Part shown: positions 42,333-49,753 of the stretch, in pieces | How the letters are laid out: the number at the start of each line of letters is the position of its first letter | Position numbering within the stretch: the stretch's first letter is position 1 | Source: Pseudomaricurvus alkylphenolicus | GTDB lineage: Bacteria > Pseudomonadota > Gammaproteobacteria > Pseudomonadales > Cellvibrionaceae | Direction: 5' to 3' | Assembly (NCBI RefSeq): GCF_011683955.1 | Contig: NZ_JAAQPI010000028.1 | Location: forward strand, 1-64,000 | DNA length: 64,000 nucleotides | The notes under the pieces: model-generated | Database searches by the model: none | What the model was told of the DNA's origin: nothing | The model's input: only the letters and a program-made list of their open reading frames with translations | Translations under genes and position numbers: made by a program

Positions 42333-42890
42333 GTGGCCACTCAGCTCAGAATGACCCGTGCCGGCGACACAGGCTACCAACTTGGCAGCCTCATCGCCGA
42401 CGGCCTACCGAAACGCCAGGCCGAAGCCCTGCTCTACACCGGCAACGGGTTCACGGACCAGCAAGCTTCGGAGCTCATGAACTGCGCGCCAGCCACCGTT
42501 AAGCACTTGCGCAAAGAGGTCCACTTCAAATGTGGGTCCCACACTGGCCCCAGCCTAATCGTTAAATGCTTTGAAAACGGATTCCTTCGACTGGCCTGCA
42601 TCACACTGGCCTGGCTAATCGGCCTTGGCGCTATCACCACCCACTCAATGCCGGCAACCGCCAGTAACACCGAACAGCAAGAAGAGGAAGACGACAAGAT
42701 GCGATTCCGGAACCGATCGCGCCGCAACCCGAACACAGGCCGACGCCTTAACAACCGCGCGCGAGCTCGCACCCGGCAGAGCTTCACCATTTTTCGAATC
42801 CACCCCCCAGAGCTTGCCTGGGAGAACACCACAGGGACCCTGCTGTTAGAAGGGCAACCGCTTCACACCGCCACGGAGCACTCAGCATGA
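42333..42890 (+). CDS. LuxR-type HTH protein with membrane span
   Basis: A 185-residue protein starting at GTG 42333. Residues 27-62 form a LuxR-like HTH (AEALLYTGNGFTDQQASELMNCAPATVKHLR). A single hydrophobic span (about 83-100, LACITLAWLIGLGAITTH) follows, then a very basic stretch (MRFRNRSRRNPNTGRRLNNRARARTR). HTH plus membrane span suggests a membrane-linked regulator. It overlaps the next start by 4 bases. Confidence 0.55.
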   Translation: MATQLRMTRAGDTGYQLGSLIADGLPKRQAEALLYTGNGFTDQQASELMNCAPATVKHLRKEVHFKCGSHTGPSLIVKCFENGFLRLACITLAWLIGLGAITTHSMPATASNTEQQEEEDDKMRFRNRSRRNPNTGRRLNNRARARTRQSFTIFRIHPPELAWENTTGTLLLEGQPLHTATEHSA

Positions 42891-43456
42891 AAAAGCAAAG
42901 GATCTTGATTGGCTTGCACGGCCTATCGCACACCCCTACTCGGGCCACCGCCGAAACACTGGCAAAGTCGCTTGATTTGGCCGCGGTACGCATTTCCAAG
43001 GTTGTACAGATGGCCTGCGCGGGCGCGCTCAACATGAATTTCTACGATTTCGAGGCACACTCACCCGACCACCGATTCCCGGAAATCGCCATGACCAAGT
43101 GTGAGTTTATGTGCTTCATGAAAAAAATGTTGAACTCACTCAATCCCAACCACGCGCTCAACATGATTTTCCGAGAGTTCCGAAACCCGAACTCTATGCA
43201 CAAGCACCTGTTCAGCGGTGAAATTTTTATGGAGATCACCACCGAATCGGAAGCTGAGTGGATACGCCAACAGGGTGGCACCATCATTCACCTGCACCAA
43301 GAGTCCACAGAAGATCGACACCCCCTGAGCTGCGAAACCGCACTCAAACCAAAGGAAGATGTTGACTTCGTCATCACCAACAACAGCACGCAAGACGAGC
43401 TCCTGTCCAAGCTCAGAGACATGGGGCTGGAGCTTCGCCACCGACCTGCCGCGTAA
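42887..43456 (+). CDS. dNMP kinase-like protein with degenerate P-loop
   Basis: A 189-residue protein. The overall order matches phage deoxynucleoside monophosphate kinases: an N-terminal strand and loop (ILIGLHGLSHTPTRATAETLA), then ESEAEWIRQQGGTIIHLHQ near residues 120-138 and a C-terminal VDFVITNNSTQDELLSKL. The G-x4-GK[ST] P-loop is replaced (no Gly-Lys), so ATP binding is doubtful. It may be a regulatory or inactive relative. The match is by pattern only. Confidence 0.5.
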   Translation: MKKQRILIGLHGLSHTPTRATAETLAKSLDLAAVRISKVVQMACAGALNMNFYDFEAHSPDHRFPEIAMTKCEFMCFMKKMLNSLNPNHALNMIFREFRNPNSMHKHLFSGEIFMEITTESEAEWIRQQGGTIIHLHQESTEDRHPLSCETALKPKEDVDFVITNNSTQDELLSKLRDMGLELRHRPAA

Positions 43457-43476
43457 ATGGCACCAGGAGGATCACC

Positions 43477-43956
43477 ATGAAAAAGAGACAACTGAACTTA
43501 CCCGCAGGACACCACGACGCAGACAGCGCCAGTGAACTACTGGGCATTTCAAAGGTGAAACTCCTGCAACACCTACGCGAAGCCGGCTTCCTGGACACCG
43601 ACAAAAAAAACGGCCTGCACGGCAACCACAATCTGCCACGCCAGCAGATCAAGGACATGCAGTGGGCATACGTCAAAACGCTCACCTACGGCTCCGGAGC
43701 CAACAAACAGATCAACCGGGAATACCGCATCGCAATATTCACCGAGAAGGGCTTCAAAGAGGTCAAGAAGATCATCGCCGATCCCGAAGGCTACGAAATG
43801 CCAAACTTTGCCAAGCCCAAACTGACACCACCTCCCAGCGACTGCACCGGACAATCACGCAGGATGGCCCGTGCAAAACTCGACTCAGCCTCACGCAAAG
43901 CCCTACTGGACCAAATGGCCGACTGGGGACTGAGCACCGATCAACCCGCACACTGA
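43477..43956 (+). CDS. antirepressor-like KilAC-type protein
   Basis: A 159-residue protein. Residues 12-95 (SASELLGISKVKLLQHLREAGFL ... NREYRIAIFTEKGFKEVKKII) match the C-terminal ANT/KilAC domain of phage antirepressors: HTH, Leu-rich helix, then a TEKG segment. There is no N-terminal Bro/KilA domain. Strong AGGAGG before the ATG. It could displace or bind the S24 repressor, which would fit a repressor without the usual cleavage site, but this is inference. Confidence 0.6.
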   Translation: MKKRQLNLPAGHHDADSASELLGISKVKLLQHLREAGFLDTDKKNGLHGNHNLPRQQIKDMQWAYVKTLTYGSGANKQINREYRIAIFTEKGFKEVKKIIADPEGYEMPNFAKPKLTPPPSDCTGQSRRMARAKLDSASRKALLDQMADWGLSTDQPAH

Positions 43957-43965
43957 GAAACCACC

Positions 43966-45858
43966 ATGACCAGCGAAACCACTCAACAAATTGCGATCAA
44001 ACAGCTTTGCCCTTCGCAACTTAACCAGCGCAAGAGCCAGGCCACCAAAGCCGAAGACGATCAGCTGAAAGCCTCCATTAAGGCACACGGCATCAAGCAG
44101 AATCTGATCGTTTTCCCTGGCAAGAAAAAGGGCACCTTTGAGGTTGTCGCCGGCGGCCGTCGCTACGACACCCTCGCCAAACTGGTGAAAGAGAAGCACT
44201 TCAAAAGCACCGACACAGTACCCTGCCAGGTCGCCGCCTCCGAATCTGAGGCCATCGAGCTGTCGATTGTTGAAAACACCCACCGGGCAGCCATGCACCC
44301 GGCCGACGAATTCGAAGCCTACCAGGCACTGCAACGCACTGGCGCCACCATCAAGGCAATCGCCGAACGATTTGGCGTCACTCAAAAGCACGTACGCCAG
44401 CGCCTGAAATTGGCCGGAGCTGCACCCGAGATCATCCAAGCTTATCGGGATAAAAAACTAGACCTGGACGCCGTGAAAGCGTTCACCGTAGAAGAAAGTC
44501 ACGAGAAGCAGGTCGAAGTCCTGGAGTACTTTACCAATGACAACTTTGCCCCCGACGCCCACCACATCCGCCAACGCCTAACACTGGAGAGCATCCGAAG
44601 CAATGACGGCATTGCTAGATTTATCGATATGCGCCGGTACAAAAAACTTGGCGGCACCGTCAGCTCCGACCTGTTTGGCGACGTCAGCTATTTAAATCAA
44701 CCCGAGCTTGTGCACCAACTGGCGATCGAAAAGCTTGAGCAACTGGCTGAGGAGATCGCCGACGGCTGGCTCTGGCACGAAACGCACATCAAGCTTCCGG
44801 AGCACAACTACGTAGCCAACATGGCCCCGATCACCGGCACGCCAAAACCCGAACTGACTGCCGAGCGCCAAAAGCTGGACGAAGAATTCCTGGAACTTGA
44901 GGAGCGCTGGGAAGATCTCAGCGACCAAGAACAGCAGCACATGGAGGAGCTCGAAGCCAAGGTATACCAGCTGGATGAGCAAATCGAACGAGAGCTTATG
45001 TTCAAACCCGAAGAGATGGCACTGGCTGGCTTTATCGTTACGCTGAGCCGGAATGGCGAACCTGAATTCCACATGGGCCGCGTTCGCACCCCAGAGCGTC
45101 AAGCACTGAAAGCACTCCAGACCGGTACCGACAACGGCGAAGAGAGCACCGACAACACCGAATTCAGCCCCCCTACCGAGACCGCGACCGAAGAGCTCAA
45201 CGAGTATTCCAAGGCCCTGGTTAGCGATCTCGGAGAAACACGCCGCACGATCGCACAGGCGCACCTAGCTCGCCACCCGGTACTGGCCGCCGACCTACTG
45301 CACTACACCCTCTGCTACAACGTACTAGGCCCGCAGTGGTGGAGCCAACCCATCAGCCTGTCGACCACACAAACCTTTAATGCTGACCAGCACCCCACCG
45401 TTGCGGAGAGTGACGCCGTGGAGCACCTACAGAACGTTGCCGGCACCATGATGGAGTGGATCCACATCGATGGCGACGCAGAGCGATTTCGCGCCTTTCA
45501 AGCCATGGACGCGGATGTCAAAGCCGATATGGTCGCCTACTGCACCGCCACCCTGCTCAACGTCTCCCTGGTTAACAAAAGCGGCAGCGACATCACCGAA
45601 GAGGTGATCAGTCAAATGGAAATCGACTGGCACCAAACCTGGAGCCCAACCAAGAAGAATTTCCTCGAGCGCGTTGGCAAACCCATCCTGATCGATTTGG
45701 GCAAACAGTTCCTGCCCGCCGAATGGGAAGCGGAGGCCGAAAAACGTAAGAAGGGCGACCTGGCTGAGGAGCTAGAGAACGTATTCAACGGCAACGATGA
45801 TCGCCTGAGCGAGGAACAGGCCCAAGCCGCTGCGCAGTGGATGCCGCCAGGATTTTAG
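43966..45858 (+). CDS. ParB/Spo0J-family protein, long form
   Basis: A 630-residue protein. The N-terminal ParB/sulfiredoxin-like CTPase domain has VVAGGRRYDTL (about residues 61-71) and IELSIVENTHRAAMHPADEFEAYQAL (about 98-122), followed by a KorB-like HTH (TIKAIAERFGVTQKHVRQRL). The last 400 residues are acidic and helical, as in long ParB proteins of integrative elements. No ParA is encoded here, so a role in gene control or DNA loading is as likely as partition. Largest gene of the right arm. Confidence 0.82.
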   Translation: MTSETTQQIAIKQLCPSQLNQRKSQATKAEDDQLKASIKAHGIKQNLIVFPGKKKGTFEVVAGGRRYDTLAKLVKEKHFKSTDTVPCQVAASESEAIELSIVENTHRAAMHPADEFEAYQALQRTGATIKAIAERFGVTQKHVRQRLKLAGAAPEIIQAYRDKKLDLDAVKAFTVEESHEKQVEVLEYFTNDNFAPDAHHIRQRLTLESIRSNDGIARFIDMRRYKKLGGTVSSDLFGDVSYLNQPELVHQLAIEKLEQLAEEIADGWLWHETHIKLPEHNYVANMAPITGTPKPELTAERQKLDEEFLELEERWEDLSDQEQQHMEELEAKVYQLDEQIERELMFKPEEMALAGFIVTLSRNGEPEFHMGRVRTPERQALKALQTGTDNGEESTDNTEFSPPTETATEELNEYSKALVSDLGETRRTIAQAHLARHPVLAADLLHYTLCYNVLGPQWWSQPISLSTTQTFNADQHPTVAESDAVEHLQNVAGTMMEWIHIDGDAERFRAFQAMDADVKADMVAYCTATLLNVSLVNKSGSDITEEVISQMEIDWHQTWSPTKKNFLERVGKPILIDLGKQFLPAEWEAEAEKRKKGDLAEELENVFNGNDDRLSEEQAQAAAQWMPPGF

Positions 45859-45934
45859 AGCGCACCACGGGCATTGAGCATCATCCCTCAATGCCCACCA
45901 GTCAACCAGAACACCCAACAGCAGGAGCTACAAC

Positions 45935-46090
45935 ATGAGTGCAAAAAGAGGAGCACCCTTCGTCATCAATCGCCCTTACGGCCAGCACGACAGCAATAAA
46001 AAGTCTGCCGTTACCAAGGGCATTGACCCCAAGAAACGCCACCAGGTGGAAGAGCACCAGCGTCGTATACGCGATAAATGGTTTGACTAA
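45935..46090 (+). CDS. 51-residue basic protein
   Basis: A small gene with AGGAG 7 bases before the ATG at 45935. The product MSAKRGAPFVINRPYGQHDSN... is basic (KKRHQVEEHQRRIRDKW) and could bind nucleic acid. Its codons and Shine-Dalgarno are better than those of the longer overlapping frame that begins at 45939. No family recognised. Confidence 0.55.
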   Translation: MSAKRGAPFVINRPYGQHDSNKKSAVTKGIDPKKRHQVEEHQRRIRDKWFD

Positions 46091-46124
46091 AATCCAATCG
46101 CATCACCCAACGGGAGCACTCAAC

Positions 46125-46616
46125 TTGAAGAAGTCGTTATTGGAAAACCTGGAGAAGCAAAAAATCAAAGATCTCTATGATGCCTTGCTTGCCACCTGCC
46201 TAGAGGAAAATACTCAACCGCATACAGGCATCATGCACTTACTTAATTTTGGGATCATTTCTGAGGAGACGGCCAACACTCTTCGCACCGTGTTTTCCGA
46301 AGCAAAGGATGCGCACCGCTGGCTTGCAGGACAGATCACCATTTTAGTCGACGAACTGGAAGACTCCTCACCGTTTGTTGTCTGCCACAGATCAAACAAA
46401 GGTGCCCACTCGATACTGGAAGCCGGGAAAATTAGCAATCCGGAAGAGCTGAGAGCAATGCAGGAGAGATATAAGGGATGCAAGGTCCAGATCGATTGCG
46501 CCTTTATGGGCACAGACATGCAGTACGCCGCCCAACACTACCACTGGAAACTTGTTAAATTCCGGAAAGATGATTTCCCATTCATCGAGGCGATGACTCA
46601 ACTAGGTTCAATCTGA
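46125..46616 (+). CDS. hypothetical phage protein, TTG start
   Basis: A 163-residue protein starting at TTG 46125 with GGGAG 8 bases ahead; the frame is open further upstream but overlaps the 51-residue gene. It is helical and charged (MKKSLLENLEKQKIKDLYDALL). The middle has the DELEDSSPFVVCHRSNKGAHS segment. No family recognised. It precedes a row of genes whose leaders carry TGTAC. Confidence 0.55.
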   Translation: MKKSLLENLEKQKIKDLYDALLATCLEENTQPHTGIMHLLNFGIISEETANTLRTVFSEAKDAHRWLAGQITILVDELEDSSPFVVCHRSNKGAHSILEAGKISNPEELRAMQERYKGCKVQIDCAFMGTDMQYAAQHYHWKLVKFRKDDFPFIEAMTQLGSI

Positions 46617-46656
46617 ACCAAAGCACGAAGAGGAAGAATTGTACGAGGTTTCCTTT

Positions 46657-46908
46657 ATGGATCAGGCAACACAAACACAGATTTGCGATGACTGTAGAAG
46701 GCCATTTAGTCCTACCGGGTCACTCTGGAGCAATCTTTGCGTTGAGTGCTTGACGCCCAAAAAGCCATCGGAGCACCACACTCGCTGCCATGACTGCGGG
46801 CATTTTGTAAGCAAGGATCTTTGGGTTCGTAAGGGCCACCCGACCTATGAGCACGCCTTGTGTCGGGATTGCCTCAGCAACTATGACGACCCTTACGCGA
46901 ATTATTGA
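46657..46908 (+). CDS. small protein with two zinc-ribbon-like CxxC pairs
   Basis: An 83-residue protein. It has CDDC (about residues 10-13), a second pair LCVEC, then CHDC and LCRDC, giving four CxxC knuckles and probably two zinc sites. A start at 46657 uses GAGGT in the TGTACGAGGTT leader, with 7 bases spacing; a TTG at 46639 is in frame but lies in the leader motif. Likely a nucleic-acid or protein adaptor. No family recognised. Confidence 0.55.
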   Translation: MDQATQTQICDDCRRPFSPTGSLWSNLCVECLTPKKPSEHHTRCHDCGHFVSKDLWVRKGHPTYEHALCRDCLSNYDDPYANY

Positions 46909-46932
46909 GTCGAAATGTACGAGGTTCACGCT

Positions 46933-47136
46933 ATGGAGATACCGGAGACAGTAGAGGAACTGGACCAGCTTTACGCAGACATAGAGCGGCGTGATCTGGC
47001 TAGATTTCCTTACGAGGTTTATCACCCCGAAGGTGGTGGACCGCCACCGAAATTCCGCTCTTGGGCTGACGCGTTGGCGGCGCAAAAAGAATGGAACAGA
47101 GAGGTTTCCGGGCATATCGCCCGTAAGCGTAAGTAA
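46933..47136 (+). CDS. hypothetical small protein
   Basis: A 67-residue protein (MEIPETVEELDQLYADIERRD ...). It has an acidic N-terminal helix, a Pro/Gly-rich middle (PEGGGPPPKFRSW) and a basic C-terminus. The start at 46933 matches the leader of the previous gene (GAGGT 7 bases ahead); the ATG at 46915 lies in the leader motif. Unknown function. Confidence 0.5.
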   Translation: MEIPETVEELDQLYADIERRDLARFPYEVYHPEGGGPPPKFRSWADALAAQKEWNREVSGHIARKRK

Positions 47137-47160
47137 CGATCATATACCTGGAGAACATAA

Positions 47161-47373
47161 ATGAAAGGCAAGAAGTTCTTTTACTGGCTAGGAATCCTGC
47201 ACTCAAGGGTTGGCCCTCAGATTGACACCCGCCGCTTGGCTTCGTGGGCGGAAACTGCTTACACATGCGGGCTGATTGACGGGAAGGTGTGCGCGTTCAA
47301 TTCTCGCCATAAAGGATCAGCCAAGCCCGACCACATTCCCGCTCGGCAGCGTAAAAAACTGGCTATGGCGTAA
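47161..47373 (+). CDS. hypothetical small basic protein
   Basis: A 70-residue basic protein (MKGKKFFYWLGILHSRVGPQ ...) with Cys36 and Cys44. GGAG precedes the ATG. The leader (ATATACCTGGAG) looks like a weakened version of the TGTAC leader. No family recognised. Confidence 0.5.
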   Translation: MKGKKFFYWLGILHSRVGPQIDTRRLASWAETAYTCGLIDGKVCAFNSRHKGSAKPDHIPARQRKKLAMA

Positions 47374-47397
47374 TCCTGTACCGGGAGTGAATTATAG

Positions 47398-47610
47398 ATG
47401 GACCCTGTTGCGGTATTTCTGATGGTCGGTTTCATGGCGTTTGTTGCTGTCGCCTTGTGGATTTGGTCAATCATTTTGGGCGGGAGGCTGGAGGATGCAA
47501 ACCTAGAAATTAGCCACCTGAAAAAACAGAATAATGAGCTTTGGGAAGTCTACGATCACGACTGCTGGTGCAAGGGTTTAGAGTTTCGCCCCGAAGCTGA
47601 AACTAAATAA
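47398..47610 (+). CDS. small membrane protein with coiled-coil tail
   Basis: A 70-residue protein with an N-terminal membrane span (about 4-27, VAVFLMVGFMAFVAVALWIWSI), a heptad-like helix (LEDANLEISHLKKQNNELW) and an HDCWC segment. GGGAG within the TGTACC leader precedes the ATG. Single-span small proteins of this sort may act on the host envelope. Unknown function. Confidence 0.5.
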   Translation: MDPVAVFLMVGFMAFVAVALWIWSIILGGRLEDANLEISHLKKQNNELWEVYDHDCWCKGLEFRPEAETK

Positions 47611-47632
47611 TGTACAACTAAAGGAAAACAAC

Positions 47633-48262
47633 ATGAACAAGTGCAATGAAGAAAGATTTCTGAAGGATGTAGAAAATCACACAATGGACGTTCTTCAGGA
47701 TGATGAGAATATGCGCCACCTAATCTTCACTGAAAACGGGTCGTCATTTTATCGTTTTGACCTGATCACCTGGCCGGGCTATCTGTGCATCACTGGTGAC
47801 TGCGGCACTTATGTTTTTCGGCGCCTGTTAGACATGTTCGATTTCTTCCGTAGCAAAGACGGTGAGCTGAACATTAACCCTGGATACTGGGGTGAAAAGC
47901 TTGAGTCAATCGACACCCATGGTGGCTTTGAAAAGTATGAGAGCGATGTTTTTGATCGCACCATCAAAGAGGACTTTGACGAATGGGAGTTCGAAGAGGA
48001 CACAGACAAAGGGCTGTCAGCAGAGGAAGTAAAGGCAGCCGTTTGGAAGCAGATCAAGTCGGAAGTTCTCTACTGGTCTGAAGATGGCGAGCATCCAGCC
48101 AGGCAGGCAGCTTCTTCATTCAAATCTGACTATGGGCATGAGTTCGTCGACTTTTGGGAGCGCGACTTGACCGAATACACCTTCCGCTTCATTTGGTGCC
48201 TCCGTGCGATTGTCTGGGGTATTCAGAAGTACGACACCAGAAAATTGGATAAGGCCCCCTAG
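47633..48262 (+). CDS. conserved phage hypothetical protein
   Basis: A 209-residue acidic protein. The segment FYRFDLITWPGYLCITGDCGTYVFRRLLDMFDFFR (given here in two parts: FYRFDLITWPGYLCITGDCG and TYVFRRLLDMFDFFR) is one I recognise as conserved among many unrelated phages in early regions, without known function. The C-terminus is Trp/Phe-rich. AAGGA precedes the ATG, and the leader starts with TGTACAAC right after the previous stop codon. Confidence 0.65.
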   Translation: MNKCNEERFLKDVENHTMDVLQDDENMRHLIFTENGSSFYRFDLITWPGYLCITGDCGTYVFRRLLDMFDFFRSKDGELNINPGYWGEKLESIDTHGGFEKYESDVFDRTIKEDFDEWEFEEDTDKGLSAEEVKAAVWKQIKSEVLYWSEDGEHPARQAASSFKSDYGHEFVDFWERDLTEYTFRFIWCLRAIVWGIQKYDTRKLDKAP

Positions 48263-48281
48263 TTCGCGGTCCTGTACCAGT

Positions 48282-48367
48282 GGCGTAGTTATAAAGGCGT
48301 CCTCCCAATTGGAGACAAGGGTCCGTCCCTCTCACCGATCTGGCCAGGGCGTCTCTATAACTACGTC
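48282..48367 (+). ncRNA. candidate structured RNA, cloverleaf-like inverted repeat
   Basis: The outer 10-bp arms CGTAGTTATA (48284-48293) and TATAACTACG (48356-48365) are perfectly complementary, extending by two more pairs with a wobble. Inside are small hairpins CTCC-CAATT-GGAG, AGGG-TCCGT-CCCT and CTGG/CCAG. The 136-bp spacer between stop 48262 and the next ATG is unusually long for this arm. No known RNA family is recognised, and an anticodon arm is not credible. Confidence 0.4.
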
Positions 48368-48398
48368 TAACAAGCGGAAAATGAGTGGTAAAAGGAAT

Positions 48399-48818
48399 AT
48401 GGAATATCAATCAAATGCACTGTGGCCAAGAGGCGTATGCAGCAGTCCTTACGGCGACAACATCAGCACCGACAAGCATCAATCTGAAGCAGCGGCGGAT
48501 GCGGTATGCAATGCGCTAAAGCAGGAAGGTTTTGGCGGCCAGCGCCAAGATTTCCCGCTGATGACTTGGGTTTCACCAGTTGAGCAGCCGCCGATGCCGC
48601 CAAAGAATGAGGCCGTTTATGAGGCTGTTGGCGAGTCAATTCGAAACGCGACATACAATGGCATCGAGTTCGAGGGCTGGACATACCGAGAGATAGCCGA
48701 TGACATGGTTTCGTTGTGCCAGCCTCTGGAGGACTGGGACCCTCAAATTGTAGAGATGGAGATTCGCCGCTGGTTTGCGACGGATAAATCGCAAGGCTAT
48801 AAGCCAGTGTTTTGCTGA
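48399..48818 (+). CDS. hypothetical phage protein
   Basis: A 139-residue protein from the ATG at 48399 (AAAAGG ahead). The N-terminal segment LWPRGVCSSPYGDNISTDKH followed by EAAADAVCNALKQEGFGG is typical of small phage early proteins. The C-terminus is acidic and helical. An ATG at 48381 in the same frame lies inside a leader shared with the 49440 gene. No function. Confidence 0.55.
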   Translation: MEYQSNALWPRGVCSSPYGDNISTDKHQSEAAADAVCNALKQEGFGGQRQDFPLMTWVSPVEQPPMPPKNEAVYEAVGESIRNATYNGIEFEGWTYREIADDMVSLCQPLEDWDPQIVEMEIRRWFATDKSQGYKPVFC

Positions 48819-48843
48819 TCTGTACGACTTTGGAGCAATAGAA

Positions 48844-49002
48844 ATGACTCAAGAAGAAGCGAAGCGGGAGTTAGAGCTGCTCCGAGAAATGGCTATCGAA
48901 GCCACCAAAGATTTGGGCGGCATTGAGGATCAGGACCACTCCGCTTTCCAAGAGGTGGCAACCCCGAAGCTGATAATCGAGATTGCGGACGCTCTGTTGT
49001 AG
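48844..49002 (+). CDS. 52-residue acidic helical protein
   Basis: A small protein MTQEEAKRELELLREMAIEATKD... that is helical throughout. The ATG at 48844 is preceded by GGAG in the TGTACGACTTTGGAG leader. Unknown function. Confidence 0.5.
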   Translation: MTQEEAKRELELLREMAIEATKDLGGIEDQDHSAFQEVATPKLIIEIADALL

Positions 49003-49030
49003 AGCGGTCTTGTACGACTTTGGAGAAACA

Positions 49031-49414
49031 ATGAAAGCACTATCGATCAGGCAGCCCTGGGCATGGTTAATACTCCATGCTGGCAAGGACATTGAGAATC
49101 GCACCTGGCACACGAACTACACCGGGCCTCTGCTGATTCATGCCTCCAAAGGTTGCACCCAGCGCGAGTACTTCGAGGCGGCTGCGTTTGCCAAACTGGC
49201 ACTGGATGACAGTCTGAGACCTCTCACACTGCCTCCACTGAAAGAGCTGCCACGGGGCGCGATAGTCGGTCAGGTAGAAATGGTAGATTGCAGCCGGGTG
49301 ACCGGCTCACCCTGGCACATGAAGGACCAGTGGGGATTCGAACTTGAGAACCCGGTACCGATGGAGCCGATCCCGTACAAGGGCCAGCTGGGATTCTTTG
49401 AAGTGATCCTATAA
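49031..49414 (+). CDS. ASCH-domain protein
   Basis: A 127-residue protein starting MKALSIRQPWAWLILHAGKD, with ENRTWHTNYTGPLLIHASK and later GAIVGQVEMVDC and a terminal GQLGFFEV. This is the ASCH pattern (PUA-like fold). ASCH proteins bind RNA, and some act on modified nucleosides (N4-acetylcytidine amidohydrolase family). The ATG follows TGTACGACTTTGGAG by 8 bases. Exact substrate unknown. Confidence 0.82.
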   Translation: MKALSIRQPWAWLILHAGKDIENRTWHTNYTGPLLIHASKGCTQREYFEAAAFAKLALDDSLRPLTLPPLKELPRGAIVGQVEMVDCSRVTGSPWHMKDQWGFELENPVPMEPIPYKGQLGFFEVIL

Positions 49415-49439
49415 AGCGGAAATGAGTGGTAAAAGAAAT

Positions 49440-49673
49440 ATGAAATACCTTCTCAAGAAAAACGGATATTGGTACCGCCCCAAGTTTTGTGGATATACCA
49501 GCAACCTACATGAGGCCGGAATTTACAGCGAAGATGAGATTGCTGACTACCGGACAGAAAGGAATTGTGAAACCAGGATTGTACCCTGCTCTGAGGTGGT
49601 TGCGGATCTGGAGCTGACTATCGCTCAGTGCACCGAGAGGCTGGAGCAATTTAAGGCCGCTATCGAGCGGTAA
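49440..49673 (+). CDS. hypothetical small protein
   Basis: A 77-residue protein (MKYLLKKNGYWYRPKFCGYTSNLHEAGIYSEDEIADYR ... abridged) whose first part reads like the beta hairpin common in small phage proteins that begin with Tyr/Trp-rich strands and an 'AGIYSEDEA' segment. The C-terminal helix is EQFKAAIER. Its leader duplicates that of the 48399 gene. Function unknown. Confidence 0.55.
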   Translation: MKYLLKKNGYWYRPKFCGYTSNLHEAGIYSEDEIADYRTERNCETRIVPCSEVVADLELTIAQCTERLEQFKAAIER

Positions 49674-49753
49674 TGTACAAATCACTCTATAGATTAGAGT
49701 CCTATATGGACAAAAATATTAACACTTCAGTGAAACACCAGGAGAAAACATGA
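49673..49753 (+). CDS. 26-codon leader frame, doubtful
   Basis: ATG 49673 overlaps the previous stop (TAATG), begins with the TGTAC motif and ends TGA at 49751-49753, overlapping the next ATG. A coupled leader peptide is possible. No Shine-Dalgarno is visible before it. Confidence 0.2.
   Translation: MYKSLYRLESYMDKNINTSVKHQEKT

Larger units (their letters stand above)
46640..49678 (+). repeat. TGTAC leader motif, eight copies at gene junctions
   Basis: TGTAC occurs at 46640-46644, 46916-46920, 47377-47381, 47611-47615, 48273-48277, 48821-48825, 49011-49015 and 49674-49678. Each copy lies 0-23 bp after a stop codon, and most are followed within about 30 bp by a Shine-Dalgarno and the next ATG. 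Longer agreement exists in pairs: TGTACGAGGTT (first two) and TGTACGACTTTGGAG (sixth and seventh). It resembles the start-associated sequences of some actinophages. Confidence 0.7.

Noticed and set aside
45939-46124. N-terminal extension of the 46125 gene
   Set aside because: It overlaps the 45935-46090 gene, which has a good Shine-Dalgarno and protein-like sequence; the TTG at 46125 has its own GGGAG.
48282-48367. Phage tRNA gene
   Set aside because: No T-loop TTCRA, no CCA-compatible 7-bp acceptor and no credible anticodon arm.
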